The position numbers were made by a program, and so were the translations under genes. This document shows positions 18,476 through 29,768 of a DNA stretch of 64,000 nt, piece after piece. How positions within the stretch are numbered: the first letter of the stretch is position 1; every line of letters begins with the position of its first letter. Under the pieces are notes generated by a model, which saw only the letters and a program-made list of their open reading frames with translations, searched no databases and was not told where the DNA came from. The stretch lies in NCBI GenBank assembly GCA_002415085.1, contig DIBV01000006.1, positions 186,001 to 250,000 of the forward strand. The letters are read 5' to 3'. Origin of the DNA: Arsukibacterium sp. UBA5043 (lineage in GTDB: Bacteria > Pseudomonadota > Gammaproteobacteria > Enterobacterales > Alteromonadaceae).

Positions 18476-20731
18476 ATGAAATTTCGTTTTCCGGTTATCG
18501 TTATCGATGAAGATTTCCGTTCAGAAAATATTTCCGGCTCAGGCATTCGAGATCTGGCTCAGGCCATCGGCAGCCATGGTTTTGAGGTAGTCGGCTATAC
18601 CAGCTATGTCGATCTAACGGCGTTTGCCCAGCAAGCGAGCCGTGCCTCGTGCTTTATTTTATCTATCGACGATGAAGAGTTTGGCAGCGGCAGTGATGCT
18701 GATGTTAATACTGCGCTGACGGAGCTCAGAGCCTTTGTTAAAGAAGTGCGTAAGCGTAACGCCGATATACCGATATTTTTATACGGTGAAACCCGCACCA
18801 GCCGCCATATTCCAAACGATGTGCTGCGCGAGCTGCATGGTTTTATTCATATGTTTGAAGATACGCCGGAGTTTGTGGCGCGGCATATTATCCGCGAAGC
18901 GCAAAAGTATTTAGATGCGTTAGCGCCGCCGTTTTTTAATGCGCTAATGGATTATGCCTCAGATGGTTCTTACTCGTGGCACTGTCCTGGCCACTCCGGC
19001 GGCGTGGCGTTTTTAAAAAGCCCGGTTGGCCAGATGTTTCACCAGTTTTTTGGCGAAAACATGTTACGGGCCGATGTCTGCAACTCGGTAGATGAGTTAG
19101 GCCAGTTGCTGGACCATACCGGACCGGTGGCGCAGAGTGAGCAGAATGCTGCCCGCATTTTTAACGCCGATCATTTGTTTTTCGTCACTAATGGTACCTC
19201 TACTTCTAATAAAATGGTCTGGCACTCCGTAGTCGCCCCTGGTGACATCGTGGTGGTAGACCGTAACTGTCATAAATCAATTTTACATTCGATTATTATG
19301 ACCGGCGCTATTCCAGTATTTTTAATGCCAACCCGCAACCATTACGGCATTATCGGCCCTATTCCCAAGAGTGAGTTTTCAGCCGAAGCCATTGCTAAGA
19401 AAATCGAGGCTAACCCCTTCGCCCGCAATGCCAAGAACAAAAAACCGCGTATTTTAACGATTACCCAAAGCACCTACGACGGTATTTTGTACAACGTTGA
19501 AGAGATTAAGCAGGAATTGGGCTCTACCATCGATACCCTGCATTTTGACGAAGCCTGGTTACCGCATGCCAGCTTCCACGATTTTTATAAGAATATGCAC
19601 GCTATCGGTAAAGATCGGCCGCGCTCAGATGAAACCCTGGTATTCGCTACTCAGTCTACTCATAAGTTATTGGCGGGCCTGTCTCAAGCATCACAAATTC
19701 TGGTGCAAAATGCCACTAACCGAAATTTAGATACCCATCGCTTTAACGAATCGTACTTAATGCACAGCTCTACCAGTCCGCAGTATGCCATTATCGCCAG
19801 TTGCGATGTGGCCGCCGCAATGATGGAAGCCCCGGGCGGCACCTCGCTGGTAGAAGAAAGCTTGCTGGAAGCGATTGATTTTCGCCGGGCCATGCGCAAA
19901 GTCGATGCCGAATTTGGTGATGATGACTGGTGGTTTAAAGTATGGGGCCCAGAACATTTGCCGGAAGAGGGCATAGGTGAGCGCGATAACTGGGTATTAC
20001 ACGCCACCGACAGCTGGCATGGTTTCGGACCGATTGAGTCGGGCTTTAATATCCTGGATCCAATTAAAGCCACCATTATCACCCCGGGCCTGAATATGCT
20101 GGGCCAGTTTGACGAGCAGGGCATTCCGGCCACTATCGTCAGCAAGTACCTGGCTGAGCACGGTATTATAATTGAGAAAACCGGCCTGTACTCGTTCTTT
20201 ATTATGTTTACCATCGGCATTACCAAAGGCCGCTGGAATTCAATGGTAACTGAATTGCAGCAGTTTAAAGACGATTACGATCAAAACCTGCCAATGTGGC
20301 GGGCGATGCCGGAATTTGTGGCAAAGCATCCACGGTATGAAAAGGTAGGTTTGCGCGATTTATGTCAGCAAATTCACAATATCTATCGTCAGTTTGATGT
20401 CGCAAAAGTCACTACTGAGATGTACCTGTCGACCATTGAAACGGCCATGACCCCGGCTGATGCCTGGGCCAAAATGGCCCATCGCGAGATTGAGCGTGTC
20501 TCTATCGATGATATCGCTGGCCGGGTAACCGCCATGTTAGTGACCCCTTACCCACCCGGTATTCCGCTGATGGTGCCAGGCGAGCGCTTTAATGCCACCA
20601 TAATTAACTATCTTAAATTCACCCGAGCCTTTAACGGCCAGTTCCCGGGTTTTGAAACCGATGTCCATGGTCTGGTGCGGGAAACGGTAGCAGGTGAAAG
20701 CCAGTATTTTATTGATGTCGTAAAAGAGTAA
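18476..20731 (+). CDS. Orn/Lys/Arg decarboxylase, AdiA-like
   Basis: This is a fold-type I PLP decarboxylase of 751 residues, close to AdiA (756) and Ldc proteins. Order: N-terminal receiver-like wing domain (1-135), PLP domain (HCPGHSGGVAF, VVDRNCHKSILHS, HFDEAWLPHA), PLP lysine near Lys397 in STHKLLAGLSQAS, and C-terminal domain with PPGIPLMVPGER. The product is a polyamine or diamine (agmatine, cadaverine or putrescine); the substrate cannot be read from sequence alone. Similarity by eye is best to arginine decarboxylase AdiA. No antiporter gene adjoins it, unlike classical acid-resistance pairs, so a biosynthetic or general role is possible. It lies 16 bp after der. Confidence 0.9.
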   Translation: MKFRFPVIVIDEDFRSENISGSGIRDLAQAIGSHGFEVVGYTSYVDLTAFAQQASRASCFILSIDDEEFGSGSDADVNTALTELRAFVKEVRKRNADIPIFLYGETRTSRHIPNDVLRELHGFIHMFEDTPEFVARHIIREAQKYLDALAPPFFNALMDYASDGSYSWHCPGHSGGVAFLKSPVGQMFHQFFGENMLRADVCNSVDELGQLLDHTGPVAQSEQNAARIFNADHLFFVTNGTSTSNKMVWHSVVAPGDIVVVDRNCHKSILHSIIMTGAIPVFLMPTRNHYGIIGPIPKSEFSAEAIAKKIEANPFARNAKNKKPRILTITQSTYDGILYNVEEIKQELGSTIDTLHFDEAWLPHASFHDFYKNMHAIGKDRPRSDETLVFATQSTHKLLAGLSQASQILVQNATNRNLDTHRFNESYLMHSSTSPQYAIIASCDVAAAMMEAPGGTSLVEESLLEAIDFRRAMRKVDAEFGDDDWWFKVWGPEHLPEEGIGERDNWVLHATDSWHGFGPIESGFNILDPIKATIITPGLNMLGQFDEQGIPATIVSKYLAEHGIIIEKTGLYSFFIMFTIGITKGRWNSMVTELQQFKDDYDQNLPMWRAMPEFVAKHPRYEKVGLRDLCQQIHNIYRQFDVAKVTTEMYLSTIETAMTPADAWAKMAHREIERVSIDDIAGRVTAMLVTPYPPGIPLMVPGERFNATIINYLKFTRAFNGQFPGFETDVHGLVRETVAGESQYFIDVVKE

Positions 20732-20744
20732 AACCCTGCTGTGG

Positions 20745-20784
20745 TTGCCACCGGTAAAAAGTGCTGTCCGGTGGCAATATTTTC
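20745..20784 (+). terminator. Hairpin terminator after the decarboxylase
   Basis: A perfect 10-bp stem TTGCCACCGG (20745-20754) with CCGGTGGCAA (20768-20777) closes a 13-base loop. TATTTTC follows. The rest of the 285-bp gap up to 21016 shows no ORF or clear promoter. Confidence 0.75.
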
Positions 20785-21016
20785 ATAATAGCCAGCACTG
20801 TAGCTGGCTGTCCCCTGTCTTTTAAAGATTGCTTGCCCTGTCTGCCCCCTAGCACAGTGCCCGCTGCTGATTTGTGCTGCTGTTATCCCTGCTAGCCGGC
20901 ATTTATCCCAGCTGCTGTCTGGTATGTTTTTTGAATGATGTATTGCTATGTTCTGAGCAGTACTCCGGATTAACACGAACCCACATTCTGACTGATGCCA
21001 GCAGGAGGTCAGCGAT

Positions 21017-22015
21017 ATGACAGCAAAGCTTGAGCAAGGCGATATTTATTTCTTTTACCGCAGTAAAATAGACCGCGAACAGGTTAACAGCATTGATGAT
21101 GTGCAGCGTTTTTATCTGGTTATGGTGCCGGACAACGACGATAAAGCACGGTTGTTTATCGTTGGCAAAAAACGTTTGCCAGAAATCAGCGACGGTTCGT
21201 CCAAATCGACGCAACGGGAGTGGATGCTGAATTACCTGACGACCAGCCCCCAGCAGATTGGCAAGGAGCTTGGGCCGCTAAAATATCAAACATCAACCGA
21301 AGGCGAGCGCGAGCAGGGTGAAGCTATTCCGGCAGGAGCCGGCCGCTATCTGATGTTTGAGCACAGCGACAGCACCAGGCTGGCTTACCGCTTACATCAG
21401 CCTGATAAACCGGGCAAGGCGCAAAAAGAACTTGGTATATTAGCTGAAGCCAGTTTTGTTATTTCAGTCCGAAACCCCGAAATAGATGCGCCCGGTTTTC
21501 CTGATGAAAAACCGGATTATCCGCAGCAACTTAAAGATAAATTTGCCGACAAACGCTGGATTGATATCAGCGACACCAAACTGCTGGATTACGAAAATGC
21601 CCAGTTGCTATTAATTGGTGCTCACGATGATTTAGCGGATACTGAAGCAGACATTAGCAGCGGTAAGCCAGAGCTTTTTGATACCCTGGGTTTAAAGCCA
21701 AAAAACTGGCCTGCTGCAGCAATTGAGGACGGCAAATTTACCACGCCTGACTTTAAGCTCGACAGCAAGTCGCCGCGGGGCGATCCAACCAAAGGCGGCC
21801 GACATGGTGGTAAGGCAGCATTAAAAAGTGCCTCGGCTGCAGGTATTGCTCAGGCGCTGAAGGGTATCGATTTCCCCCGTGACCGGGATCAGGTAGTTAA
21901 GTTTGCTGAAAAACACGATGTCAGGGCTGAGATTATCGACGTATTGCAAGAGCTGCCTGAACGCAAATTCCACACCATGGCAGATCTGGAAAAAGCCGTA
22001 GGGGAGGTAAGATAA
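21017..22015 (+). CDS. Unknown protein with C-terminal DUF2795-type module
   Basis: The 332-residue soluble protein has no signal peptide. Residues 1-235 form a domain I do not recognise (QGDIYFFYRSKIDREQV, RFYLVMVPDNDDKARLF, GAGRYLMFEHSDSTRLAYR). A Gly/Lys-rich linker near 258-268 joins it to a DUF2795-type helical module at 272-331 (AQALKGIDFPRDRDQVVKF). That module recurs twice in the next gene. Start ATG 21017 has AGGAGG at 21003-21008. The next gene's ATG overlaps the stop codon (TAATG), so both are made together. Function unknown. Confidence 0.85.
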   Translation: MTAKLEQGDIYFFYRSKIDREQVNSIDDVQRFYLVMVPDNDDKARLFIVGKKRLPEISDGSSKSTQREWMLNYLTTSPQQIGKELGPLKYQTSTEGEREQGEAIPAGAGRYLMFEHSDSTRLAYRLHQPDKPGKAQKELGILAEASFVISVRNPEIDAPGFPDEKPDYPQQLKDKFADKRWIDISDTKLLDYENAQLLLIGAHDDLADTEADISSGKPELFDTLGLKPKNWPAAAIEDGKFTTPDFKLDSKSPRGDPTKGGRHGGKAALKSASAAGIAQALKGIDFPRDRDQVVKFAEKHDVRAEIIDVLQELPERKFHTMADLEKAVGEVR

Positions 22016-22539
22016 TGGCCCAGTTTTGCTGCGACATTTGCGATGCAACCTTTGAACAGAAATCACGGTTAGAGCGCCACATGCTGACGTCTCATCCGCA
22101 GCCGGCGATATCTGCAGCCGATATTGAAAAAGCGCTGAAAGGCATTGAGTTTCCGGCGTCCCGCGACGAGCTGGTAGCGACAATTGACGATAGTAAACAG
22201 CGTGCCGGAGAAATTACTGACATCTTAAAGCAGCTTCCCGACCAGCAATACCGTGACGCCGCTGAAATCAGCCGGGCCTTTGGCGGCCTGCGCAGCCATC
22301 AGAATAAACCGGATGATCAGCCCAGTAAAAAAGGCGGCGCCCGGGCAATGGAAGTAGCCTCCGCAGCGAATATTGCCAGCGTATTTGCCGGCATGGATTT
22401 TCCTGCCAGTGGCGATGAGCTTAAAGCATTCGCCCGCGATAACGCCGATGCTGAGCAAGTAGAGATTATTGAGCAGTTCAGCGATAAGACCTATCACAGC
22501 ATGAAAGACGTAGCCAAAGAGTTTGGCCGGCTGTCGTAA
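22015..22539 (+). CDS. C2H2-type finger plus two DUF2795-type modules
   Basis: The 174-residue protein opens with Cys6-x2-Cys9-x12-His22-x4-His27, the exact spacing of a classical C2H2 zinc finger with the Phe and Leu core residues in place (CDICDATFEQKSRLERHM). Two DUF2795-type helical modules follow, at about 33-92 (EKALKGIEFPASRDEL) and 114-174 (ASVFAGMDFPASGDEL). The finger suggests nucleic acid or protein binding. The ATG overlaps the preceding stop by one base, with GGGGAGG at 22001-22007. Function unknown. Confidence 0.85.
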   Translation: MAQFCCDICDATFEQKSRLERHMLTSHPQPAISAADIEKALKGIEFPASRDELVATIDDSKQRAGEITDILKQLPDQQYRDAAEISRAFGGLRSHQNKPDDQPSKKGGARAMEVASAANIASVFAGMDFPASGDELKAFARDNADAEQVEIIEQFSDKTYHSMKDVAKEFGRLS

Positions 22540-22564
22540 CGCTGCTGTCTGAAGCCAGTAACAG

Positions 22565-23266
22565 TTAGCTGCTCTTTTTAAATGGAACAACAACGGCGTT
22601 AATGTTCTCGTTATAAGACAATACGGCTCTGAGTTGCTGCTGACCATTTGTTATCAACGAGCGATACACCACCGTTTTTATTTTATGGTCAGAATTAATG
22701 GCGGCATTAACCACTGACTCTATATTATCGTTATTGCCGGCATCAATTGACAGCAAACAGATATAGCTACCGCAGTTAATGTTATTAATTACAGCGCCAT
22801 TGGTAAGGGTATCGGCCAGTTGCTGCTCAATATCTAACCGTACCTGAATGTCATCGTCATGCTGGTAGCTTAAGTAACCGGCCAGCTCGTCGAAGCTGTC
22901 GTCTAACAGCATGGTATCCACGTCATCAACACTAAAATAGCCATTAGCCAGGGCATCAGCTGCAAAGCGCTGGGCTTGCTGGTTTAAGTCTGGTTTAACA
23001 TTCGTGGTTGCCGGTTCGTGATTGCTGCTTTTAGCACTTTTGGGGGCGGCCGCATTATCGACCGCTAATTGCTGAGTAGCATACTGCGCTTTCTTATCAG
23101 CGCTTTGCAGCACAGCAGATTGATGCTGAGCTGGCACGCTGCTGGTGCTGGCAATACTGATGCTGTCTGTCGAGGCGACGCTATCAGCTATGTGCTGTCC
23201 ACTGAGACTAAAATAACCGATAGCAGCAACACCTGCGACTATCATTAACCCTGGCCAATATTTCAT
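22565..23266 (-). CDS. Unknown anchored or secreted protein
   Basis: The 233-residue product starts MKYWPGLMIVAGVAAIGYFS, a single N-terminal membrane helix or uncleaved signal. A Ser/Ala-rich linker to about residue 90 and a folded domain follow. Two cysteines in NCGSYICLLSI may form a disulfide. AAGGA lies upstream of the ATG. It converges on the DUF2795 pair with a 25-bp gap and is divergent from the DUF2157-like gene. I do not recognise the family. Confidence 0.72.
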   Translation of the reverse strand: MKYWPGLMIVAGVAAIGYFSLSGQHIADSVASTDSISIASTSSVPAQHQSAVLQSADKKAQYATQQLAVDNAAAPKSAKSSNHEPATTNVKPDLNQQAQRFAADALANGYFSVDDVDTMLLDDSFDELAGYLSYQHDDDIQVRLDIEQQLADTLTNGAVINNINCGSYICLLSIDAGNNDNIESVVNAAINSDHKIKTVVYRSLITNGQQQLRAVLSYNENINAVVVPFKKSS

Positions 23267-23497
23267 ACTATGTCCTTATATTTTTGTTAAAAAAATGATT
23301 TTTAGATTTGCACGCAAAATGAAATGAGTCAATAAAAGCGGGACAAAATATGGTGGCGTATGTTTAACGAAGCTCTATGGGAATAAGGTATTCACTAAAA
23401 TACCGTTAGGTGTCGGCAGGGCTTGTTTTATCAGAGTAAGCTAGCTGATTCCGGTTTTGTTAGTTTTCAGGTACTCTGTTGTTCAGGCGCTGACAGC

Positions 23498-24613
23498 ATG
23501 GATGAAACGAAGCACGTGACCACAACTCCCCCCTTTAATAAAACCCAGGCGCAGGCCAGAGCTGATCAGGTACTGGCTTTTCGGGCTGAACAGCAGATAT
23601 TAGCCGAACAAGGCGTGTTGATACTGGCTGATGATAAAGCAGCTCAGGTTCGCGATTATCACGATGCCTTGTTGCAGCAAATGCAGCAGGAGCAGAATGT
23701 CGACTTAAACGCCCAGGCCCGCCATTTGTCGCTGGGTATGCAAATTGTCTCATTTCTAGGTGCAACAGCACTTGCCGCCAGTTTATTCTTTCTGTTTTTC
23801 CAGTATTGGGGTTATTTCTCTACCGTTAGCCAGGTTGCGCTACTCATTGCTGCGCCGCTATTAAGTCTGGCACTGGCGGTATGGCTGCAGCGGGTTGATG
23901 GCTCGGGCTACTATGCAAAACTGGCTGCATTAGTGTCTTTTACTGCCTGGGTGCTGAATATTATTATGCTGGGCAGCATTTTTAATATCACGCCATCAGC
24001 CAACGCTTTTGCTGTTTTTGCATTATATGGCTTTGTGCTGGCGTATCTGCTGCACGTACGCTTACTGTTGGCGGCAGCGATACTCTGCAGTTTTATGTTT
24101 ATTGGCGCGCAGTTTGGCAGCTGGATGGGCAGTTACTTGGTGCATGCCGGCGAGTATCCTGAGCATTTTCTATTAGCCAGTGCAATGTTCTTTGCAGTGC
24201 CAATGGCGTTTAAACAGCAACGGTTTGATGGCTTTGCCAATATTTATCAGACACTGTCTGCCGTGGTGTTTTTTATAGCGGTGTTGGTGTTAGCCAATTG
24301 GGGCAGGGTCAGTTATTTGCCCTGGTCAGCCGATTTAGTAGAAGGGGTGTATCAGGTAGTGGGGTTTGTTGCCAGCGCGCTATTGCTATTGTTCGGCATT
24401 CGCACACATGCAGCGAAACTGATGCTAACCGGCAACGTGTTCTTTGCCCTGTTTTTGTATACCAAGTTTTTTGACTGGTGGTGGGACTGGCTACCAAAAT
24501 ATTTGTTCTTTCTACTGGTCGGCCTTACTGCAATTCTGGCATTGACGATGTTTAATCGTTTTCGCGCTATCCAGCACGCCCGGATGCAATCAGCCGGAGG
24601 CGAACATGTCTGA
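23498..24613 (+). CDS. DUF2157-like polytopic membrane protein
   Basis: The 371-residue protein has a soluble, charged N-terminal region of about 70 residues and then about ten membrane helices (for example GATALAASLFFLFFQYWGYF and LLVGLTAILALTMF). This layout fits the DUF2157 family of predicted membrane proteins, whose function is unknown. I chose ATG 23498; an in-frame TTG at 23423 would add 25 unlikely residues, and neither has a strong ribosome site. The next gene overlaps its end by 8 bp, so they are a unit. Confidence 0.75.
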   Translation: MDETKHVTTTPPFNKTQAQARADQVLAFRAEQQILAEQGVLILADDKAAQVRDYHDALLQQMQQEQNVDLNAQARHLSLGMQIVSFLGATALAASLFFLFFQYWGYFSTVSQVALLIAAPLLSLALAVWLQRVDGSGYYAKLAALVSFTAWVLNIIMLGSIFNITPSANAFAVFALYGFVLAYLLHVRLLLAAAILCSFMFIGAQFGSWMGSYLVHAGEYPEHFLLASAMFFAVPMAFKQQRFDGFANIYQTLSAVVFFIAVLVLANWGRVSYLPWSADLVEGVYQVVGFVASALLLLFGIRTHAAKLMLTGNVFFALFLYTKFFDWWWDWLPKYLFFLLVGLTAILALTMFNRFRAIQHARMQSAGGEHV

Positions 24614-25439
24614 ACAGCATTTCAAAAAACTGCTCTGGTTAGCGGTTGCCACTGTAGTGACAGTTAATGGCGTAATACTTAGTAAAGTGTTTATCAATCG
24701 CAGCGCTATCTTAGCTGAATTCCCTTTAACCGAGCGGGAATTACGCTTGCCTAATCAATATGGCTTTGCCGGCGAGAATTCCGGTAAACGTATCGGTCTG
24801 AAGTGGACCACGCCTAACCCTGAGCCGATTAGTGACGAATGGCAATACCAATACCGGCATACTAACCGCGCTATTTCTGTTAGTGATGCGCACTTTGCCA
24901 GTTTTCAGTTTCAGCCATGCCTGCCCGGGCGCTACCGGCGGCAGCAGCAAAGGGCCTGGGTGTTACTGGAGTTTAACGGTCAAAGTTATGCTGATTACCT
25001 TACAGAAGCTGAGCAATATTACGCATTAGTGCAGCAGGTAAATCCGGAACTCACAGCCGAAGTGCAACTGGAACAGCAGCAGCGGGCGGCAGATTTGCTG
25101 CAAACCGCAAATGAACGGGCGACCCGTTTATATGTTATCGATGCTGCCGCCACTGCTGAGCTATTACAACCTGTATTAGCTGCCAGGCCAACCACGGCTG
25201 ATAGCAGGCTGGTAATTGTGCCCGCTGAAATCCAGGCCAGTTATCATCGCTGTGCTAAAACCGAACAGACAAAACTTAATGAAATTATCGTCACCAGGCT
25301 GGCAGTGCAGTCGCTTTATGTGCCCAAGCGGCTGGCTGCGGCCCTACCGCAAAATAATGACAAGATCGAAAGTGAGCCTTTGCGGGCGATTATTTACTAC
25401 GGAAAATTGCATGAGCCATGGATTAGCAATCTGGAGTAA
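24606..25439 (+). CDS. DUF4824-like membrane-anchored protein
   Basis: The 277-residue protein has one N-terminal membrane helix (LLWLAVATVVTVNGVILSKVF), then a conserved-looking FPLTERELRLP segment and a large extracytoplasmic domain. The segment and the pairing with a DUF2157-type partner suggest DUF4824 or a related family; this is from memory and unproven. The ATG overlaps the upstream gene by 8 bp. Its 3' end overlaps the convergent ChaC-like gene by 17 bp. Confidence 0.7.
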   Translation: MSEQHFKKLLWLAVATVVTVNGVILSKVFINRSAILAEFPLTERELRLPNQYGFAGENSGKRIGLKWTTPNPEPISDEWQYQYRHTNRAISVSDAHFASFQFQPCLPGRYRRQQQRAWVLLEFNGQSYADYLTEAEQYYALVQQVNPELTAEVQLEQQQRAADLLQTANERATRLYVIDAAATAELLQPVLAARPTTADSRLVIVPAEIQASYHRCAKTEQTKLNEIIVTRLAVQSLYVPKRLAAALPQNNDKIESEPLRAIIYYGKLHEPWISNLE

Positions 25440-26010
25440 GTTTTAACAACTCGCGCTCAATGGCAAACACATGCTCATCCTGCTCTTTCATGTCCCGCAG
25501 GGCTTGCGCCAGTTGTAGTAAGTATTCGCTGTTGGGGCCACTTGGCCCCTCACTTTTCGCTATATGGGCGGCAATCGCCTGATCACTGGCGGGGCCAAGA
25601 TAGGCCTCGTTATCGGCGCTGGCTAAGTACACTAAGCCTGAGGTATTAGCGTCACTCTGGTCAGGCGCATCCAGCCAGTGCAAGTCAGTAAACACCCGCA
25701 AATAACCGTTTTTCTCGCGGTGGTCTAAATGCTCAAAAGTATCAGGCGTTACCTGATACGCCATACCGGCACAGCGCTCGCCTGGTGCTTCTATCAGCGT
25801 TAATACCCGGCCAGGAGCTTGCGGCGTGCCGCGATGATCATGCGAGCCCTGCCAAAAGCGGCGCTGCCAGTTATAAATACAGGCTGGTTTGCGTTGCAGG
25901 AAAGGGAAGTCAGCTTTGTAAATGAGTGATCCATAACCAAACAACCAGACTGAGTCGAGGTGATCCAGCGGCTGGCGCTGTTTATTAAGGGCAGCGGTGT
26001 CGTGTGACAT
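25423..26010 (-). CDS. ChaC-like gamma-glutamylcyclotransferase
   Basis: ChaC-type enzymes cleave glutathione to 5-oxoproline and Cys-Gly in the cytoplasm. The 195-residue protein has the family signature VWLFGYGSLIYKADFPF near residue 21, the RRFWQGSHDHRGTP segment, and the catalytic glutamate in DHREKNGYLR near residue 99. GGAGAA precedes the ATG at 26010. The last 17 bp overlap the oppositely oriented DUF4824-like gene. Substrate assignment rests on the family. Confidence 0.88.
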   Translation of the reverse strand: MSHDTAALNKQRQPLDHLDSVWLFGYGSLIYKADFPFLQRKPACIYNWQRRFWQGSHDHRGTPQAPGRVLTLIEAPGERCAGMAYQVTPDTFEHLDHREKNGYLRVFTDLHWLDAPDQSDANTSGLVYLASADNEAYLGPASDQAIAAHIAKSEGPSGPNSEYLLQLAQALRDMKEQDEHVFAIERELLKLTPDC

Positions 26011-26034
26011 GTTTCTCCACTTAGTAAGCTGAGG

Positions 26035-26670
26035 TTAGTTGGCAAATGTTTCATGTTGAAAGTCAGGACAGGCGTCGACAGGTTCAGGATCGAGTACCTG
26101 TGACCGGCTATCCGCCAGCCAGCAGTCGTCGAAAATCGAACAATAGCAAAAGGTAATTGCGGTTTGTGGATTACCAACAGCAGCTTGAAATTTTCTGGCT
26201 AAAGCAGGCTCGGCAACCGATAGCAAATCAATTTTCCGACCAGGGCTGAGCACACGGTTGCTGATGGTATTCCGGCCGACGTTTTCATCAAAAGTGCCAC
26301 CAAGATACGTTACCACCTGAGCCCAGTCACGCATTGGTTTGCCATCGACCTCGACTTTCACCGCGCGAATAAGCGCCGGCCCCACACCGGTGTTAGTGAA
26401 AGTAAGGGTAAAGCTGGCATCCTGGCCAAAATCATAGTCTGCAATCGATATCTGGATAAAAGGCCAAACGGCTGCTGATGTTTGCTTGCGTATTGCTTCA
26501 GACTCAGTAAGAGCGGCATAAAGTGCCAAAACGGCAATAAATATGCCTACAACAGATAAAATCGTTTGCCAGAAAGACAAACGAATAAAAATTTTTTCAC
26601 TTGCAGAAGGTATTTGCGCAGGTTCAGTATCTGAAAGATAGTTATGAGATTCTGCATGCTGTTCAGGCAT
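26035..26670 (-). CDS. Unknown single-span membrane protein
   Basis: The 211-residue product has a polar N-terminus and one membrane helix near residues 32-57 (TILSVVGIFIAVLALYAAL). An extracytoplasmic domain follows with the immunoglobulin-like phrase FTLTFTNTGVGPALIRAVKV and four cysteines near the C-terminus. ATG 26670 is chosen over 26685 because a GAGGG lies 8 bases upstream of it. It is 24 bp upstream of the chaC-like gene on the same strand. No family recognised. Confidence 0.7.
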   Translation of the reverse strand: MPEQHAESHNYLSDTEPAQIPSASEKIFIRLSFWQTILSVVGIFIAVLALYAALTESEAIRKQTSAAVWPFIQISIADYDFGQDASFTLTFTNTGVGPALIRAVKVEVDGKPMRDWAQVVTYLGGTFDENVGRNTISNRVLSPGRKIDLLSVAEPALARKFQAAVGNPQTAITFCYCSIFDDCWLADSRSQVLDPEPVDACPDFQHETFAN

Positions 26671-26757
26671 TGCTTTAACCCTCATTGTAAAACAAGCTGT
26701 GTTGAAATAATCTCGATGGTGATTAAGCTTAGCCTGAGTCAGCCCAGATGACTAACC

Positions 26758-29712
<2,955 letters not shown>

Positions 29713-29727
29713 CAACATTACGTTTAC

Positions 29728-29757
29728 GCGGCGGGCCTGGCCCGCCGCCTTATTTTG
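29728..29757 (+). terminator. GC-rich hairpin between guaB and guaA
   Basis: GCGGCGGG (29728-29735) pairs with CCCGCCGC (29741-29748) around CCTGG, followed by CTTATTTTG. The weak T-run suggests partial termination or mRNA stabilisation between the two genes. Confidence 0.55.
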
Positions 29758-29768
29758 CAAAGGTTGTT

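Noticed and set aside
22030-22100. C2H2 finger as evidence of eukaryotic contamination
   Set aside because: The flanking genes, operon overlap, ribosome site and DUF2795 modules are all bacterial.
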